A stretch of 64,000 nt of DNA from Algirhabdus cladophorae (lineage in GTDB: Bacteria; Pseudomonadota; Alphaproteobacteria; Rhodobacterales; Rhodobacteraceae), in NCBI RefSeq assembly GCF_044772865.1, contig NZ_CP173029.1, positions 1,984,001 to 2,048,000 of the forward strand, read 5' to 3'. The first letter of the stretch is position 1, and every line of letters begins with the position of its first letter. Shown here piece by piece: positions 9,429-17,668 of the stretch. Below the pieces are notes generated by a model. It did not search any database and was not told where the DNA came from. It saw only the letters and a list, made by a program, of their open reading frames with translations. The position numbers and the translations under genes are program-made.

Positions 9429-10703
9429 ATGCCCAAAATCCTGCACTTTGGCCTTGGAAATTTTCACCGCGCTCATCAGGCCGTCTACACCCAGCTGTGC
9501 AACGAGCAAACACCACAGGACCCGTGGCGCATTATCGGTGTGTCTTTGCGCAGCGCCAAAATGCGGGATCAATTGGCCCCGCAGGACTTTGACTACACCC
9601 TTGTGATCCGCGATGGAATAACCACGCAGCTTCAAACCGTGTCCGTGCACGACGACTGTCTTGTGGCCCCGCACGATACCCCACGCATCATTGATCAGAT
9701 CGCTGATCCAGAGGTTGCGATTATCACCCTGACCATAACTGAAAAAGGCTATCACTTGGCACCTGAGGGTGGTTTGGACACAGGGGACGCCGCGATCATT
9801 GAGGACCAACAGGGTGCGGCCAAAACGATCTACGGTTTGCTGTCCAAAGGCCTGACCAAGCGGGACAACGCAGCGCCATTGACCATTCTGAGTTGCGATA
9901 ACCTTAGCGATAATGGCGGGACCTTGGCCCGGGCGTTTGCACAATTTGCCCCGCATCTGGCTCGGCGCATTGGCACTCATTTGCGCTTTGCCTCGTCCAT
10001 GGTGGATCGCATTACGCCTGCAACCACGGACAAGCTGGCGCAGTTTGTTGCAGACCAAGGCGGCCTTGCAGCGGCCCCAGTGGAAACCGAGCGGTTCACG
10101 CAATGGGCGATCGAGGATAATTTTGCAGGCCCCCGTCCCGATTGGGCAGCGGTTGGTGCACAGATTGTGCCCGATGTTGTGCCCTTTGAAATCCGCAAAC
10201 TGCGCATGCTCAACGGGGCCCACAGCTATTTGGCATATGCGGGCATTTTGGCAGGGCACAGATATGTGCATCAGGCGATCGAAGATCAGACGTTACGCCA
10301 AGGCGCACAGGATTTGATGCGCGAAGCCGCTGAAACCTTGCCACCAGACACACGCGGCGACGCGCATATTTATGCAGCCGAGCTGATTGCGCGGTTCGAA
10401 AATCCGCATTTGCATCACGAGCTGCGCCAAATTGCTATGGATGGATCAAAGAAGCTGCCACCGCGCCTGTTTTCTACGTGGACGGCGCGCAAAATGCAGG
10501 GGCTTGGCTCGCCTGCGGTCGAGGCCGCGTGCAAAGCTTGGGTGGATTTTGTACGGGGTGAACTAGAGGCCGGGCGCGCGCTGGATGATCCATTGTTTTT
10601 CGCGGCGCACCAGACCTTTCGCAATTCATCAGCGGACTTGGACCACGTTTTGCTGACCAAAATCGCCGCGCCGAAAACTCTGATCAGGCGTCTTTTGGCA
10701 TAA
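9429..10703 (+). CDS. Mannitol dehydrogenase / fructuronate (tagaturonate) reductase family oxidoreductase, 424 aa
   Basis: NAD-dependent oxidoreductase of the polyol-specific long-chain dehydrogenase family (mannitol dehydrogenase, D-mannonate oxidoreductase UxuB, altronate oxidoreductase UxaB). The N-terminus ILHFGLGNFHRAHQAVY is the diagnostic nucleotide-binding entry of the family. The central FEIRKLRMLNGAHSYLAYAG segment is the signature around the catalytic lysine/asparagine. At 424 residues it is somewhat shorter than the roughly 480 usual for UxuB. I start at ATG 9429 because the Rossmann segment begins two residues later; the frame is open further upstream, but no sensible domain lies there. 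Its neighbours (altronate-type dehydratase and KDG kinase) suggest a hexuronate reduction step, but polyol oxidation is also possible. The 3' end overlaps the convergent kinase gene by 20 bases. Confidence 0.85.
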   Translation: MPKILHFGLGNFHRAHQAVYTQLCNEQTPQDPWRIIGVSLRSAKMRDQLAPQDFDYTLVIRDGITTQLQTVSVHDDCLVAPHDTPRIIDQIADPEVAIITLTITEKGYHLAPEGGLDTGDAAIIEDQQGAAKTIYGLLSKGLTKRDNAAPLTILSCDNLSDNGGTLARAFAQFAPHLARRIGTHLRFASSMVDRITPATTDKLAQFVADQGGLAAAPVETERFTQWAIEDNFAGPRPDWAAVGAQIVPDVVPFEIRKLRMLNGAHSYLAYAGILAGHRYVHQAIEDQTLRQGAQDLMREAAETLPPDTRGDAHIYAAELIARFENPHLHHELRQIAMDGSKKLPPRLFSTWTARKMQGLGSPAVEAACKAWVDFVRGELEAGRALDDPLFFAAHQTFRNSSADLDHVLLTKIAAPKTLIRRLLA

Positions 10704-11580
10704 TCGCTCCGGGATAGCCGATCACATCAGCAGCCAATTCATGCCCTGCCATCAAGGATGCAGCCGCACCCTTGCCTGCCAGATAGGCCGCCAAAAATCC
10801 TGCGTTAAAGCTGTCCCCAGCCGCAGTGGTGTCGATCACTTTCTGCGCGGCGGGGTAGTCTTGTTCGATTTGCGCAGGTGACAAATCTAAGGGGCCAGTC
10901 GGACCACATTTCAAAGCGCCCTGAGTGATCCCAAACCCCTTGAGCCGAGCACTCACCGCCCCCCTATCCACGTCACCAAAGACCGCCATTTCGTCATCAA
11001 CGCTGGGCAAAGCAATGTCAGTGATCCGCCAGAACGCTTCGATATAGGTTTGGGCCGTGCTATGATCCTCCCACAGCTTTGGTCGGAAATTACTGTCAAA
11101 GGCCACACGCCCACCTGTGCGGCGATAGGCCTGCAGCGCCTCCAGCAAGGCATCACGGACCGATTTGGGCAGGATCGCCAGTGTGATGGCGGACAAATAC
11201 ACAACCGAAAATCCGCTCAAGTCAGCAAAATCAGGCGTCGGCGCGCCAAAAGTCTCGCGCGCCGCAGAGGTATCGCGCCAATAGGAAAAGCTACGCTCGC
11301 CCGTGTCATCTGTGGCGATACTATAAAGGCCAACAGACCGCGTTTGGCTGATCCCCACCAGATCCGTCTGCACGCCTTGATCCGCCATATAGGCCAGCAA
11401 ATTTGACGACAGGTCATCCGCCCCGACGCGGCTGAGGTAGGCCACATGCCAGTCGGGTTGTTTGCGCGCCAGATAGATCGCTGTGTTCAACGTATCCCCT
11501 GCAAAGCCGATCCGCGCCGTGTCGCCCGCACGGCTGAGCGCCACTTCGACCATGGCCTCACCAATACATGCAATTTTCAT
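10684..11580 (-). CDS. kdgK: 2-keto-3-deoxygluconate kinase (PfkB family)
   Basis: 298-residue ribokinase/PfkB-family sugar kinase, predicted to phosphorylate 2-keto-3-deoxygluconate at the 6-hydroxyl so that it enters the Entner-Doudoroff route. The N-terminus MKIACIGEAMVEVAL with the following GDTLNTAIYLAR segment is typical of KdgK. The C-terminal PfkB signature with the catalytic aspartate is DTTAAGDSFNAGFLAAYL. Its ATG overlaps the stop of the upstream DMT transporter gene by four bases (ATGA), so it is the last gene of the garR-like/DMT/kdgK transcription unit. It works logically downstream of the dehydratase encoded at 13596-15101. No KDPG aldolase lies in the window. Confidence 0.88.
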   Translation of the reverse strand: MKIACIGEAMVEVALSRAGDTARIGFAGDTLNTAIYLARKQPDWHVAYLSRVGADDLSSNLLAYMADQGVQTDLVGISQTRSVGLYSIATDDTGERSFSYWRDTSAARETFGAPTPDFADLSGFSVVYLSAITLAILPKSVRDALLEALQAYRRTGGRVAFDSNFRPKLWEDHSTAQTYIEAFWRITDIALPSVDDEMAVFGDVDRGAVSARLKGFGITQGALKCGPTGPLDLSPAQIEQDYPAAQKVIDTTAAGDSFNAGFLAAYLAGKGAAASLMAGHELAADVIGYPGAIMPKDA

Positions 11581-12470
11581 GTGGTTTTTCCCTTTTCACG
11601 GACCCAGATAATCAGCCCCGAGCATATGATGATCCCTGCCCCCAATACCGTGTAGACATCCGGCACATGGCTGAACACCAGATAACTGGCAATCGTCAGG
11701 TAGATCATGAACGAATAGGTATAGGGCATCAGGGTGTTGGCTGTGGCAAACCCATGGGCGCGTGTCAGCAATTCGTGTCCTGCCCAGCCCCAAACACCCA
11801 GTGCAATCATCAACACCCAATCTAAAGCGGTCGCAGGCGACTGCCACGTCCAGATCGCAAAGGGCAACAGCACCAATGTGCCCAAAGCGCCCATGTAAAA
11901 CTGCATCGTGGTGGCTGAGACTATGCCAGACAGTTTACGTGTGATGATCGAATAAAGTGCTAGGGATAAGGCGTTGTAAACGGGCAATAATGTCACCCAA
12001 GTGAAGGTCTCGCCAAAGGGGCGGATCACCACCAAGACGCCTGCAAAGCCCAGCAAAATTGCGAACCAACGCCACGGCCCAACCCGTTCGCCCAGCAGCG
12101 GCACCGCAAAGGCACACACAAGGATCGGGGCGGAGAACATGATCGCTGAGGTCAGGGTCAGCGGCAAGGTTTTGAGCGCGATGAAGTTCAAACAGGTGGC
12201 CGACACCAGCAAGAACGCCCGAAACCCAACCCATGCAAAATGATCGGTGCGAAAGCGTTCGATGTTAAAGCCGCCCCGCCCCACGTCTGCCAAGGAAATC
12301 ACGAAATGACCCACATAGCGCATAAAGGCCAATTGCATCGCCGGTAGACCTGCCAAAACCAGCCATTTCACGGACGTATCCACAAAGGAAAACAGCAACC
12401 AAGCCGCCAGCATCATACCAATCCCTAACTGGGCGCGGTCTTGACGCAGGGCGGCTTGTAGGCCGGACAT
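11577..12470 (-). CDS. DMT (EamA) family inner-membrane transporter
   Basis: 297-residue protein with about ten hydrophobic segments arranged as two EamA halves (for example LGIGMMLAAWLLFSFVDT near the start and GAGIIICSGLIIWV near the end), the usual size and plan of drug/metabolite exporters. Substrate cannot be read from the sequence. Its place between a hydroxyacid dehydrogenase-family gene (nine-base gap) and kdgK (ATGA overlap) suggests it moves a sugar acid or an overflow product of this pathway. Confidence 0.85.
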   Translation of the reverse strand: MSGLQAALRQDRAQLGIGMMLAAWLLFSFVDTSVKWLVLAGLPAMQLAFMRYVGHFVISLADVGRGGFNIERFRTDHFAWVGFRAFLLVSATCLNFIALKTLPLTLTSAIMFSAPILVCAFAVPLLGERVGPWRWFAILLGFAGVLVVIRPFGETFTWVTLLPVYNALSLALYSIITRKLSGIVSATTMQFYMGALGTLVLLPFAIWTWQSPATALDWVLMIALGVWGWAGHELLTRAHGFATANTLMPYTYSFMIYLTIASYLVFSHVPDVYTVLGAGIIICSGLIIWVREKGKTT

Positions 12471-12479
12471 TTAGGCGCT

Positions 12480-13361
12480 CTAGCTCTTGAACCGGTCGGC
12501 GTAGAAATCCACCATCTGGCTGACCATGTCGTCGCCGCGGCCTTCGTCGCGCGCGGTTGTCAGGGCCTCTAGCGTGGATTTGGACATCAGGCTTTCAACG
12601 CCTGCATCTTTCGTCATTTGGGAATAATAGCCCACATCCTTAGCGGCGTTCTTGATCGCAAATTCCAGCTTGGTCGGGTCGCCTTCCATGGCGTAGGCCC
12701 CAACGAAATCCATCATGCCAGACCGCAAGGGGCCTGCTGCAATCACATCGTACATGGCTTTGCGGTCGATGCCGGCCACATCTGCTACGGCAAAAGCCTC
12801 AGCGATGGCATTGGCTACGGTCATACCGAAAAAGTTGTTCATTAACTTGATCGTATGGCCCGACCCTAAGGCGCCGAGGTGAAAGACGTTCTCGCCTAGA
12901 TCGTCCAGAACCGGCTTGACCTTGTCGAATGCGGCCTTGTCCCCTGCAGCCATGATGTTGAGCAAACCATCTACCGCATGGGCTGGCGTGCGGCCCAAAG
13001 GCGCGTCTAGATATGTGCCACCAGCCGCCTCAGTCGCCTCGCCCATTTTACGGGTAGAGGCTGGCAATGACGTGCCGAAATCCACAACAACCGCCCCTTC
13101 GCGCAAACCGGCCAAAATGCCATCGTCGCCCAACATGCGGCCCTCAACACTGTCTGAGGTGTCCATGCACAACATCACCACATCGCTGGCGGCGGCCACT
13201 TCGCGAGCACTGCCCACTTCGACAGCGCCGCGCGCCACGGCGGCATCCACCCGAGGACGCGAGCGGTTGGCCATAACGGTGAGGCTATGTCCCTGGTCTT
13301 GCAAGCGCCCGACCATGGCCGCGCCCATCAGGCCGAGGCCAATAAATCCGATATTGCTCAT
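12480..13361 (-). CDS. NAD(P)-dependent 3-hydroxyisobutyrate dehydrogenase-family oxidoreductase (GarR-like), 293 aa
   Basis: Beta-hydroxyacid dehydrogenase family enzyme. The N-terminal Rossmann motif is IGFIGLGLMGAAM, and the active-site lysine lies in HTIKLMNNFFG. The family's substrate-binding motif, usually DAPVSGG, here reads DAPLGRTPAHA, so the pocket differs from classical tartronate semialdehyde reductase (GarR) or HibD. The ribosome site AAGGGA is seven bases from the ATG. It heads a three-gene unit with the DMT transporter and kdgK. A promoter and an operator-like palindrome lie just upstream. Role: probably oxidation or reduction of a short hydroxy or semialdehyde acid from sugar-acid breakdown. 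Confidence 0.82.
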   Translation of the reverse strand: MSNIGFIGLGLMGAAMVGRLQDQGHSLTVMANRSRPRVDAAVARGAVEVGSAREVAAASDVVMLCMDTSDSVEGRMLGDDGILAGLREGAVVVDFGTSLPASTRKMGEATEAAGGTYLDAPLGRTPAHAVDGLLNIMAAGDKAAFDKVKPVLDDLGENVFHLGALGSGHTIKLMNNFFGMTVANAIAEAFAVADVAGIDRKAMYDVIAAGPLRSGMMDFVGAYAMEGDPTKLEFAIKNAAKDVGYYSQMTKDAGVESLMSKSTLEALTTARDEGRGDDMVSQMVDFYADRFKS

Positions 13362-13415
13362 GTGGTGTCCCTTTCTATCGTCCCAAATTCAGCGCCTTAG
13401 GCGACTTTTGTATCT

Positions 13416-13443
13416 CGTATATGGTGAAAATGCGCGAAGGCAA
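13416..13443 (-). promoter_or_regulatory. Predicted promoter of the garR-like / DMT / kdgK unit
   Basis: Read on the minus strand: a -35-like TTGCCT (13438-13443), a 16-base spacer and a -10-like TATACG (13416-13421), followed by about 55 bases to the ATG. The palindrome at 13449-13460 sits just upstream of the -35. The match is moderate and made by eye. Confidence 0.4.
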
Positions 13444-13448
13444 AGGGT

Positions 13449-13460
13449 CTGGTATACTAG
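13449..13460. promoter_or_regulatory. Candidate GntR/UxuR-type operator
   Basis: CTGGTATACTAG, a palindrome with one mismatch, centred on GTATAC. Known UxuR/ExuR sites of hexuronate regulons are centred on TTGGTATACCAA, and many FCD-type GntR regulators use a TATAC core. It lies in the 234-base gap between uxaA and the garR-like gene, 88 bases before the latter. The rest of that gap shows no gene I believe. Confidence 0.5.
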
Positions 13461-13595
13461 TTTGCCACTTTTGTTCAGAACACCGATAGATATTCACCCC
13501 AAACAGCCCAATTTGACCTTTGGGATTTGTCCAAACCCGACGCGGTTGCTGCGTCTTGATCGCTTCTACACAGATGGATTGTCCCGCCTTAACCA

Positions 13596-15101
13596 TCACA
13601 TAACCGCGCCGATTTGCCATGGAACAAACTCGTAATCGCCCAGACCCTGCGCTTCGGATTTTGTCATCTGGCCCGAGGCCACATCGAGCAGCATTTGATA
13701 GATCTCGCGACCTTTGGTTTCCAGACTGACCCCGTCGCTGAGTATATCGCCTGCATTGACGTCCATATCGTCACTCATGCGGGTGTACATAGTTGTATTT
13801 GTTGCAACTTTTATTGTGGGTGCAGGTTTCGATCCAAAGGCACTGCCCCGCCCTGTAGTGAACACGACCAGATTGCAGCCGCCTGCGATTTGCCCTGTGA
13901 CACTAGCCGGATCGTAGCCAGGGCTGTCCATAAAGGTGAAGCCCTTGGCGCGGACCTCTTCGGCGTATTTGTAAACACCTGTGAGGGGCGTGGTCCCCCC
14001 TTTGGCCGCAGCCCCCAGTGATTTCTCAAGTATCGTGGTCAGCCCACCGGCCTTGTTGCCGGGGCTTGGGTTGTTGTCCATGGATCCTTTGTTGCGGGCT
14101 GTATAATCCTCCCACCAGCGGATCAGGCCCACGAGCCGATCGCCCGTGGCTTGGTCTACTGCGCGGCGGGTTAGCAGGTGTTCGGCGCCGTAAATCTCGG
14201 GCGTTTCAGCCAGCACGCCAGTGCCGCCTTGGGCTGTCAGCAAATCGCAGGCATTGCCCAAAGCGGGGTTTGCAGTGATGCCCGACCACGCATCCGATCC
14301 GCCGCATTGCAGGGCCACAGTCAATTCCGAGGCGGGGCACGGCGTGCGTTGCGCGCGGTTCGCGATGGGCAGCATGGCGCGGACTTTGGCCACACCCATG
14401 TCGATCGTTTTTTGCAGGCCTGCTACATTTTGGATGTTCATAGTCTGGAATGTGTCGGACTGTTTCAGCCCATAAGCCTCGAGCAACCAATCGATCTGGT
14501 TCATCTCGCAACCAAGGCCCACCATCAGCACACCGGCGTGGTTGGGGTGCTTGGCATAGCCCCACATCACGCGTTGCAGGGCCTCAAACCCGTCGCCGTC
14601 GCCCGCCATACCGCAGCCTGTGCCGTGCACAAAGGCCACAACACCGTCGACGTTGGGATATTCGGCCAATTCATCCGGGCCAAAGCTGTCCGCGATGCGC
14701 CGCGCGGCTGTGGCCGAGCAATTCACAGAAGTCACAATGGCAATATAGTTGCGGGTGCCCACGCGGCCGTTTTCACGGCGGTACCCCATAAAGGTATCGG
14801 GAGTTTTGGCAGGCTCTACCGGACGCATATCCGTTGAAAATTCATAGGCCGCATCTGTGTTGCGGAATTCCACGTTATGGGTGTGGACATGATCGCCCGC
14901 AAAGATCGCCTCGGACGCATAGCCAATGACTTGGGCATATTTGCGGATCGCCTCGCCGTTGGTCATATCTTGCGCTGCAATCTTGTGACCAGAGGGGATC
15001 AGGGCGAGGGTTTTGAACGCCTCAACGGGTGTCCCGACCTCCAGCGCACGGGTCGCCGTGACCACGCTATCATCTGGATCAAGACGAATGAAATCAGCCA
15101 T
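13596..15101 (-). CDS. uxaA: Altronate dehydratase (UxaA/GarD family)
   Basis: 501-residue full-length dehydratase of the UxaA/GarD family, removing water from an aldonic or aldaric acid to give a 2-keto-3-deoxy acid. Residues 1-90 form the SAF domain (VVTATRALEVGTPV). The long C-terminal catalytic domain begins near YRRENGRVGTRNYIAIV and contains cysteine motifs typical of this iron-dependent family (GTGCGMAGDG, VGLGCEMNQIDW, ALQCGGSDAWSG, IAGGCNLVVFTTGRG). Start ATG 15101 has AAAGGA five bases upstream. The gene follows the phytanoyl-dioxygenase-like gene by nine bases and belongs to the dctQ-dctM-phyH-uxaA run. With kdgK nearby, altronate to 2-keto-3-deoxygluconate is the simplest assignment; galactarate/glucarate dehydration is the alternative. 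Confidence 0.85.
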   Translation of the reverse strand: MADFIRLDPDDSVVTATRALEVGTPVEAFKTLALIPSGHKIAAQDMTNGEAIRKYAQVIGYASEAIFAGDHVHTHNVEFRNTDAAYEFSTDMRPVEPAKTPDTFMGYRRENGRVGTRNYIAIVTSVNCSATAARRIADSFGPDELAEYPNVDGVVAFVHGTGCGMAGDGDGFEALQRVMWGYAKHPNHAGVLMVGLGCEMNQIDWLLEAYGLKQSDTFQTMNIQNVAGLQKTIDMGVAKVRAMLPIANRAQRTPCPASELTVALQCGGSDAWSGITANPALGNACDLLTAQGGTGVLAETPEIYGAEHLLTRRAVDQATGDRLVGLIRWWEDYTARNKGSMDNNPSPGNKAGGLTTILEKSLGAAAKGGTTPLTGVYKYAEEVRAKGFTFMDSPGYDPASVTGQIAGGCNLVVFTTGRGSAFGSKPAPTIKVATNTTMYTRMSDDMDVNAGDILSDGVSLETKGREIYQMLLDVASGQMTKSEAQGLGDYEFVPWQIGAVM

Positions 15102-15110
15102 AACAGTCCT

Positions 15111-16037
15111 TTAGGCACAAAACGGGGCGTCAGAGGTCCACCGATGGATATTGGTATGGGGTCGCTGGGCCAGCTGGGCGCGCGTGTCTTCCCACATGGA
15201 TTTCCACGCCCGCCAGTCGTGCATCTCCAAGGTTGGATTGGCCCGCGATTGGGCCACAAATTCAGGAAAATGGCTGCGCCCTGTGGGCTGGCCAGTCCGA
15301 TTGTACCGCAGATCAAAGGACCAACGGATGCCGTCGCTTGTGTTGGGCAGGCTCGCATGGGGCACCATGGGATCAAACACGACACAGCCGCCCGCCGGGA
15401 CAGGCAACGGTGTGGCAGCGGCCTCATCAATGAAACCATCCGCGATAGAGGTTTGAACCTGTGGGCAATGGGGCAGCATTTCGCGACCTTCCGCCATGGG
15501 GGCGACCTGCAAACATCCGTTTTCAACTGTGGCTTCGGTGATTGCCAGCCATACCGTAACCATGTCCGTCTCATCTGCCTCGGCCAAAGCCACGGCGCGA
15601 TCTTGATGCCATGCTGTACCGCCCACATGGGGTCGGATCTCGCCTGCAGCGAGATGTGTCACAGGTGGTTTAATGCGGACATGCTGGATCGGGTTGCTGG
15701 TGATCTCGGGGCCGATCAATTGCTCGACCATGGCCAAAATGCGCGGACTGCGCACCATATCAAACACCGCAGGGCCAAAATGCATGGGCGTATCGGCCAT
15801 GATCTGGTCGCCGGGCAGTGAGATATCCATGGGCTGAAACCAGTCGTGGCCTGCCCTATAGGCGTTGATCAATTGCTCTTCAAAGTTGCCGCCCGCAATG
15901 CCCCATCCGGTGCAAAGCTGATCCAGCAGTGCTGCATATTCCGCCCGCACCGCGTCCAATATCGCAGGCTCCAGAACGTTAGGAACGACCAGATAACCTT
16001 GGGTGCGAAACTGGGCGAGTTGGGCCGGGCTCAGCAT
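15111..16037 (-). CDS. Phytanoyl-CoA dioxygenase (PhyH) family Fe(II)/2-oxoglutarate oxygenase
   Basis: 308 residues. The metal-binding HxD appears as GTAWHQDRAVAL and the distal histidine as DPMVPHASLPN, followed by the 2-oxoglutarate-binding arginine region (GIRWSFDLRYNRTG). This is the full facial triad of the family. Substrate is unknown; family members hydroxylate lipids, osmolytes and small natural products. Its ATG overlaps the stop of the TRAP large permease by one base (TGATG) and uxaA follows nine bases later, so it is co-transcribed with a carboxylate importer and a sugar-acid dehydratase. That suggests it hydroxylates or demethylates a modified sugar acid brought in by the transporter. 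Confidence 0.85.
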   Translation of the reverse strand: MLSPAQLAQFRTQGYLVVPNVLEPAILDAVRAEYAALLDQLCTGWGIAGGNFEEQLINAYRAGHDWFQPMDISLPGDQIMADTPMHFGPAVFDMVRSPRILAMVEQLIGPEITSNPIQHVRIKPPVTHLAAGEIRPHVGGTAWHQDRAVALAEADETDMVTVWLAITEATVENGCLQVAPMAEGREMLPHCPQVQTSIADGFIDEAAATPLPVPAGGCVVFDPMVPHASLPNTSDGIRWSFDLRYNRTGQPTGRSHFPEFVAQSRANPTLEMHDWRAWKSMWEDTRAQLAQRPHTNIHRWTSDAPFCA

Positions 16038-17665
16038 CAGTCAAGCAAGACCTCGATGATCGGTGGCCAGATGATCATCACCGATAGCGCCAGCAATTGG
16101 ATGCCGATAAAGGGCAAGAAGCCTTTGAAGATGTCTGTCAGGCTGATGTGCGCGGGTGCCACGGATTTAAGATAGAACGCAGCTGGCCCAAAGGGCGGCG
16201 ACAGGAAGCTGACTTGCATGTTCATGCAAAACAGCACCCCAAACCAGACCGAGACATACTTAGGGTTCAATTCACCGATCAAACCGATCTCTTCGATTGG
16301 CAGGCGCAGGATGATGGGCAGGAACACGGGGATGATCAACAACACGATGCCAACCCAATCCATAAACGCGCCCATGAACAACAAGATCAACATCATGGTC
16401 AGCAGGATGCCCATCGTTGGCAGATCCGACCCAATGATCAGATTGGCCACGTAAGTGGGGCCGCCTGCCAAAGTATACGCACCGGCCAAAGCGGCGGCAC
16501 CAATCGTGACCCAGATGATTGTGCCCGTGGATTTCAGCGTCCGCATCAAGCTGTCCCAGAGCAGATCCCAACTGGCCTCGCCTTTGAAGATCGCAATCAC
16601 AAGAACCGCGATGGCCCCCATACCAGCGGCCTCGGTGATGCCTGTGATGCCCCCGTAGATTGAGCCCAGAACAACCCCGATCACGACGATGGGCGGCACA
16701 AGGCCCTTGCCCAGATCCCAACCGGTTTTCGTCCGTTCGCGTCCAAAAGCGAAGAAAGCCAAGGCTAAAGCGATGACCACGATCGCCCCAAACCACGGCA
16801 CATAGTCCGGTGTGCCCCAGAAAATAGGATCTTCGCCTTCCATGGGTGCGTTTTGCCCTGTGACCGTGAAAAAGAGCGCGCGCAAAAACAGCACAGCCCC
16901 AAAGCCTATGACAAGCACATTGAGGAAAGCGGCAAAAAGGCCAGCCTTTTCTTTACCCAGTGGCTCACCCTCAACAGGATCGGGCAATGGCGCATGGTCA
17001 GGGTTCAACTGTGTGCGGATAACGATGTAGATGATGATCATCGAGGCCAGCATGAAACCGGGGACAAAGGCGGCTGTGAACAGTGCCTTGATCGAGGTCT
17101 CGGTGATAAGCCCATAGATAATCAGTACAATCGATGGTGGGATCATGGTGCCTAGGCTGCCGGATGCACAAATCGTCCCAATCGCAAGGTTCTGATTGTA
17201 CCCAAGCCGCAGCATTTGCGGCAGGGCAATCAGGCCCAGCAGAACCACTTCACCGCCGATAATGCCCGACATCGCAGCCATGATCACAGCCATGATCGAG
17301 GTTACGATCGCGATGCCACCACGGGTACGGTTCAACCAAACGTTCAGGGACGAATACATATCCTTGGCAATGCCCGAACGTTCCAGCAAGGCCGCCATAA
17401 AGATAAACAGCGGGATCGAAATCAGAACATAATCCGTCAAAAGTCCGTAGATCTTTTGACTGAGAATGTTGAGCGGCCCTGCCCCGGGTCTGCCGGTCAA
17501 AATGCCGTCCCCAAAGGACATAGGGTTGAGCAAAAGTTGTGGCTCGAACTTCATAACCATAACCAAAACGGCCAGTACCGCCGAGGCAAAGCCAAGAGGC
17601 ATACCAATGGCCAGCAGCACCAGCAAGGCCAGCATCAAGACCAGCGAGATTGTTCCAATATCCAT
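16037..17665 (-). CDS. dctM: TRAP transporter large permease (DctM)
   Basis: 542-residue, very hydrophobic protein of the tripartite ATP-independent periplasmic family, the ion-coupled channel subunit. The start MDIGTISLVLMLALLVLLAIGMP and the conserved GSLGTMIPPSIVLIIYG and FMGAFMDWVGIVLLI segments are typical. It is about 100 residues longer than the common 430-aa DctM because of an inserted segment around residues 225-320 that includes extra hydrophobic stretches and charged loops. AGGGGGC precedes the ATG. It follows dctQ by three bases. No DctP gene lies anywhere in this window. Confidence 0.92.
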   Translation of the reverse strand: MDIGTISLVLMLALLVLLAIGMPLGFASAVLAVLVMVMKFEPQLLLNPMSFGDGILTGRPGAGPLNILSQKIYGLLTDYVLISIPLFIFMAALLERSGIAKDMYSSLNVWLNRTRGGIAIVTSIMAVIMAAMSGIIGGEVVLLGLIALPQMLRLGYNQNLAIGTICASGSLGTMIPPSIVLIIYGLITETSIKALFTAAFVPGFMLASMIIIYIVIRTQLNPDHAPLPDPVEGEPLGKEKAGLFAAFLNVLVIGFGAVLFLRALFFTVTGQNAPMEGEDPIFWGTPDYVPWFGAIVVIALALAFFAFGRERTKTGWDLGKGLVPPIVVIGVVLGSIYGGITGITEAAGMGAIAVLVIAIFKGEASWDLLWDSLMRTLKSTGTIIWVTIGAAALAGAYTLAGGPTYVANLIIGSDLPTMGILLTMMLILLFMGAFMDWVGIVLLIIPVFLPIILRLPIEEIGLIGELNPKYVSVWFGVLFCMNMQVSFLSPPFGPAAFYLKSVAPAHISLTDIFKGFLPFIGIQLLALSVMIIWPPIIEVLLD

Positions 17666-17668
17666 GGC

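Noticed and set aside
13375..13620. 81-codon minus-strand frame between the garR-like gene and uxaA
   Set aside because: It overlaps uxaA, contains the promoter and operator-like palindrome, and has no recognisable family.
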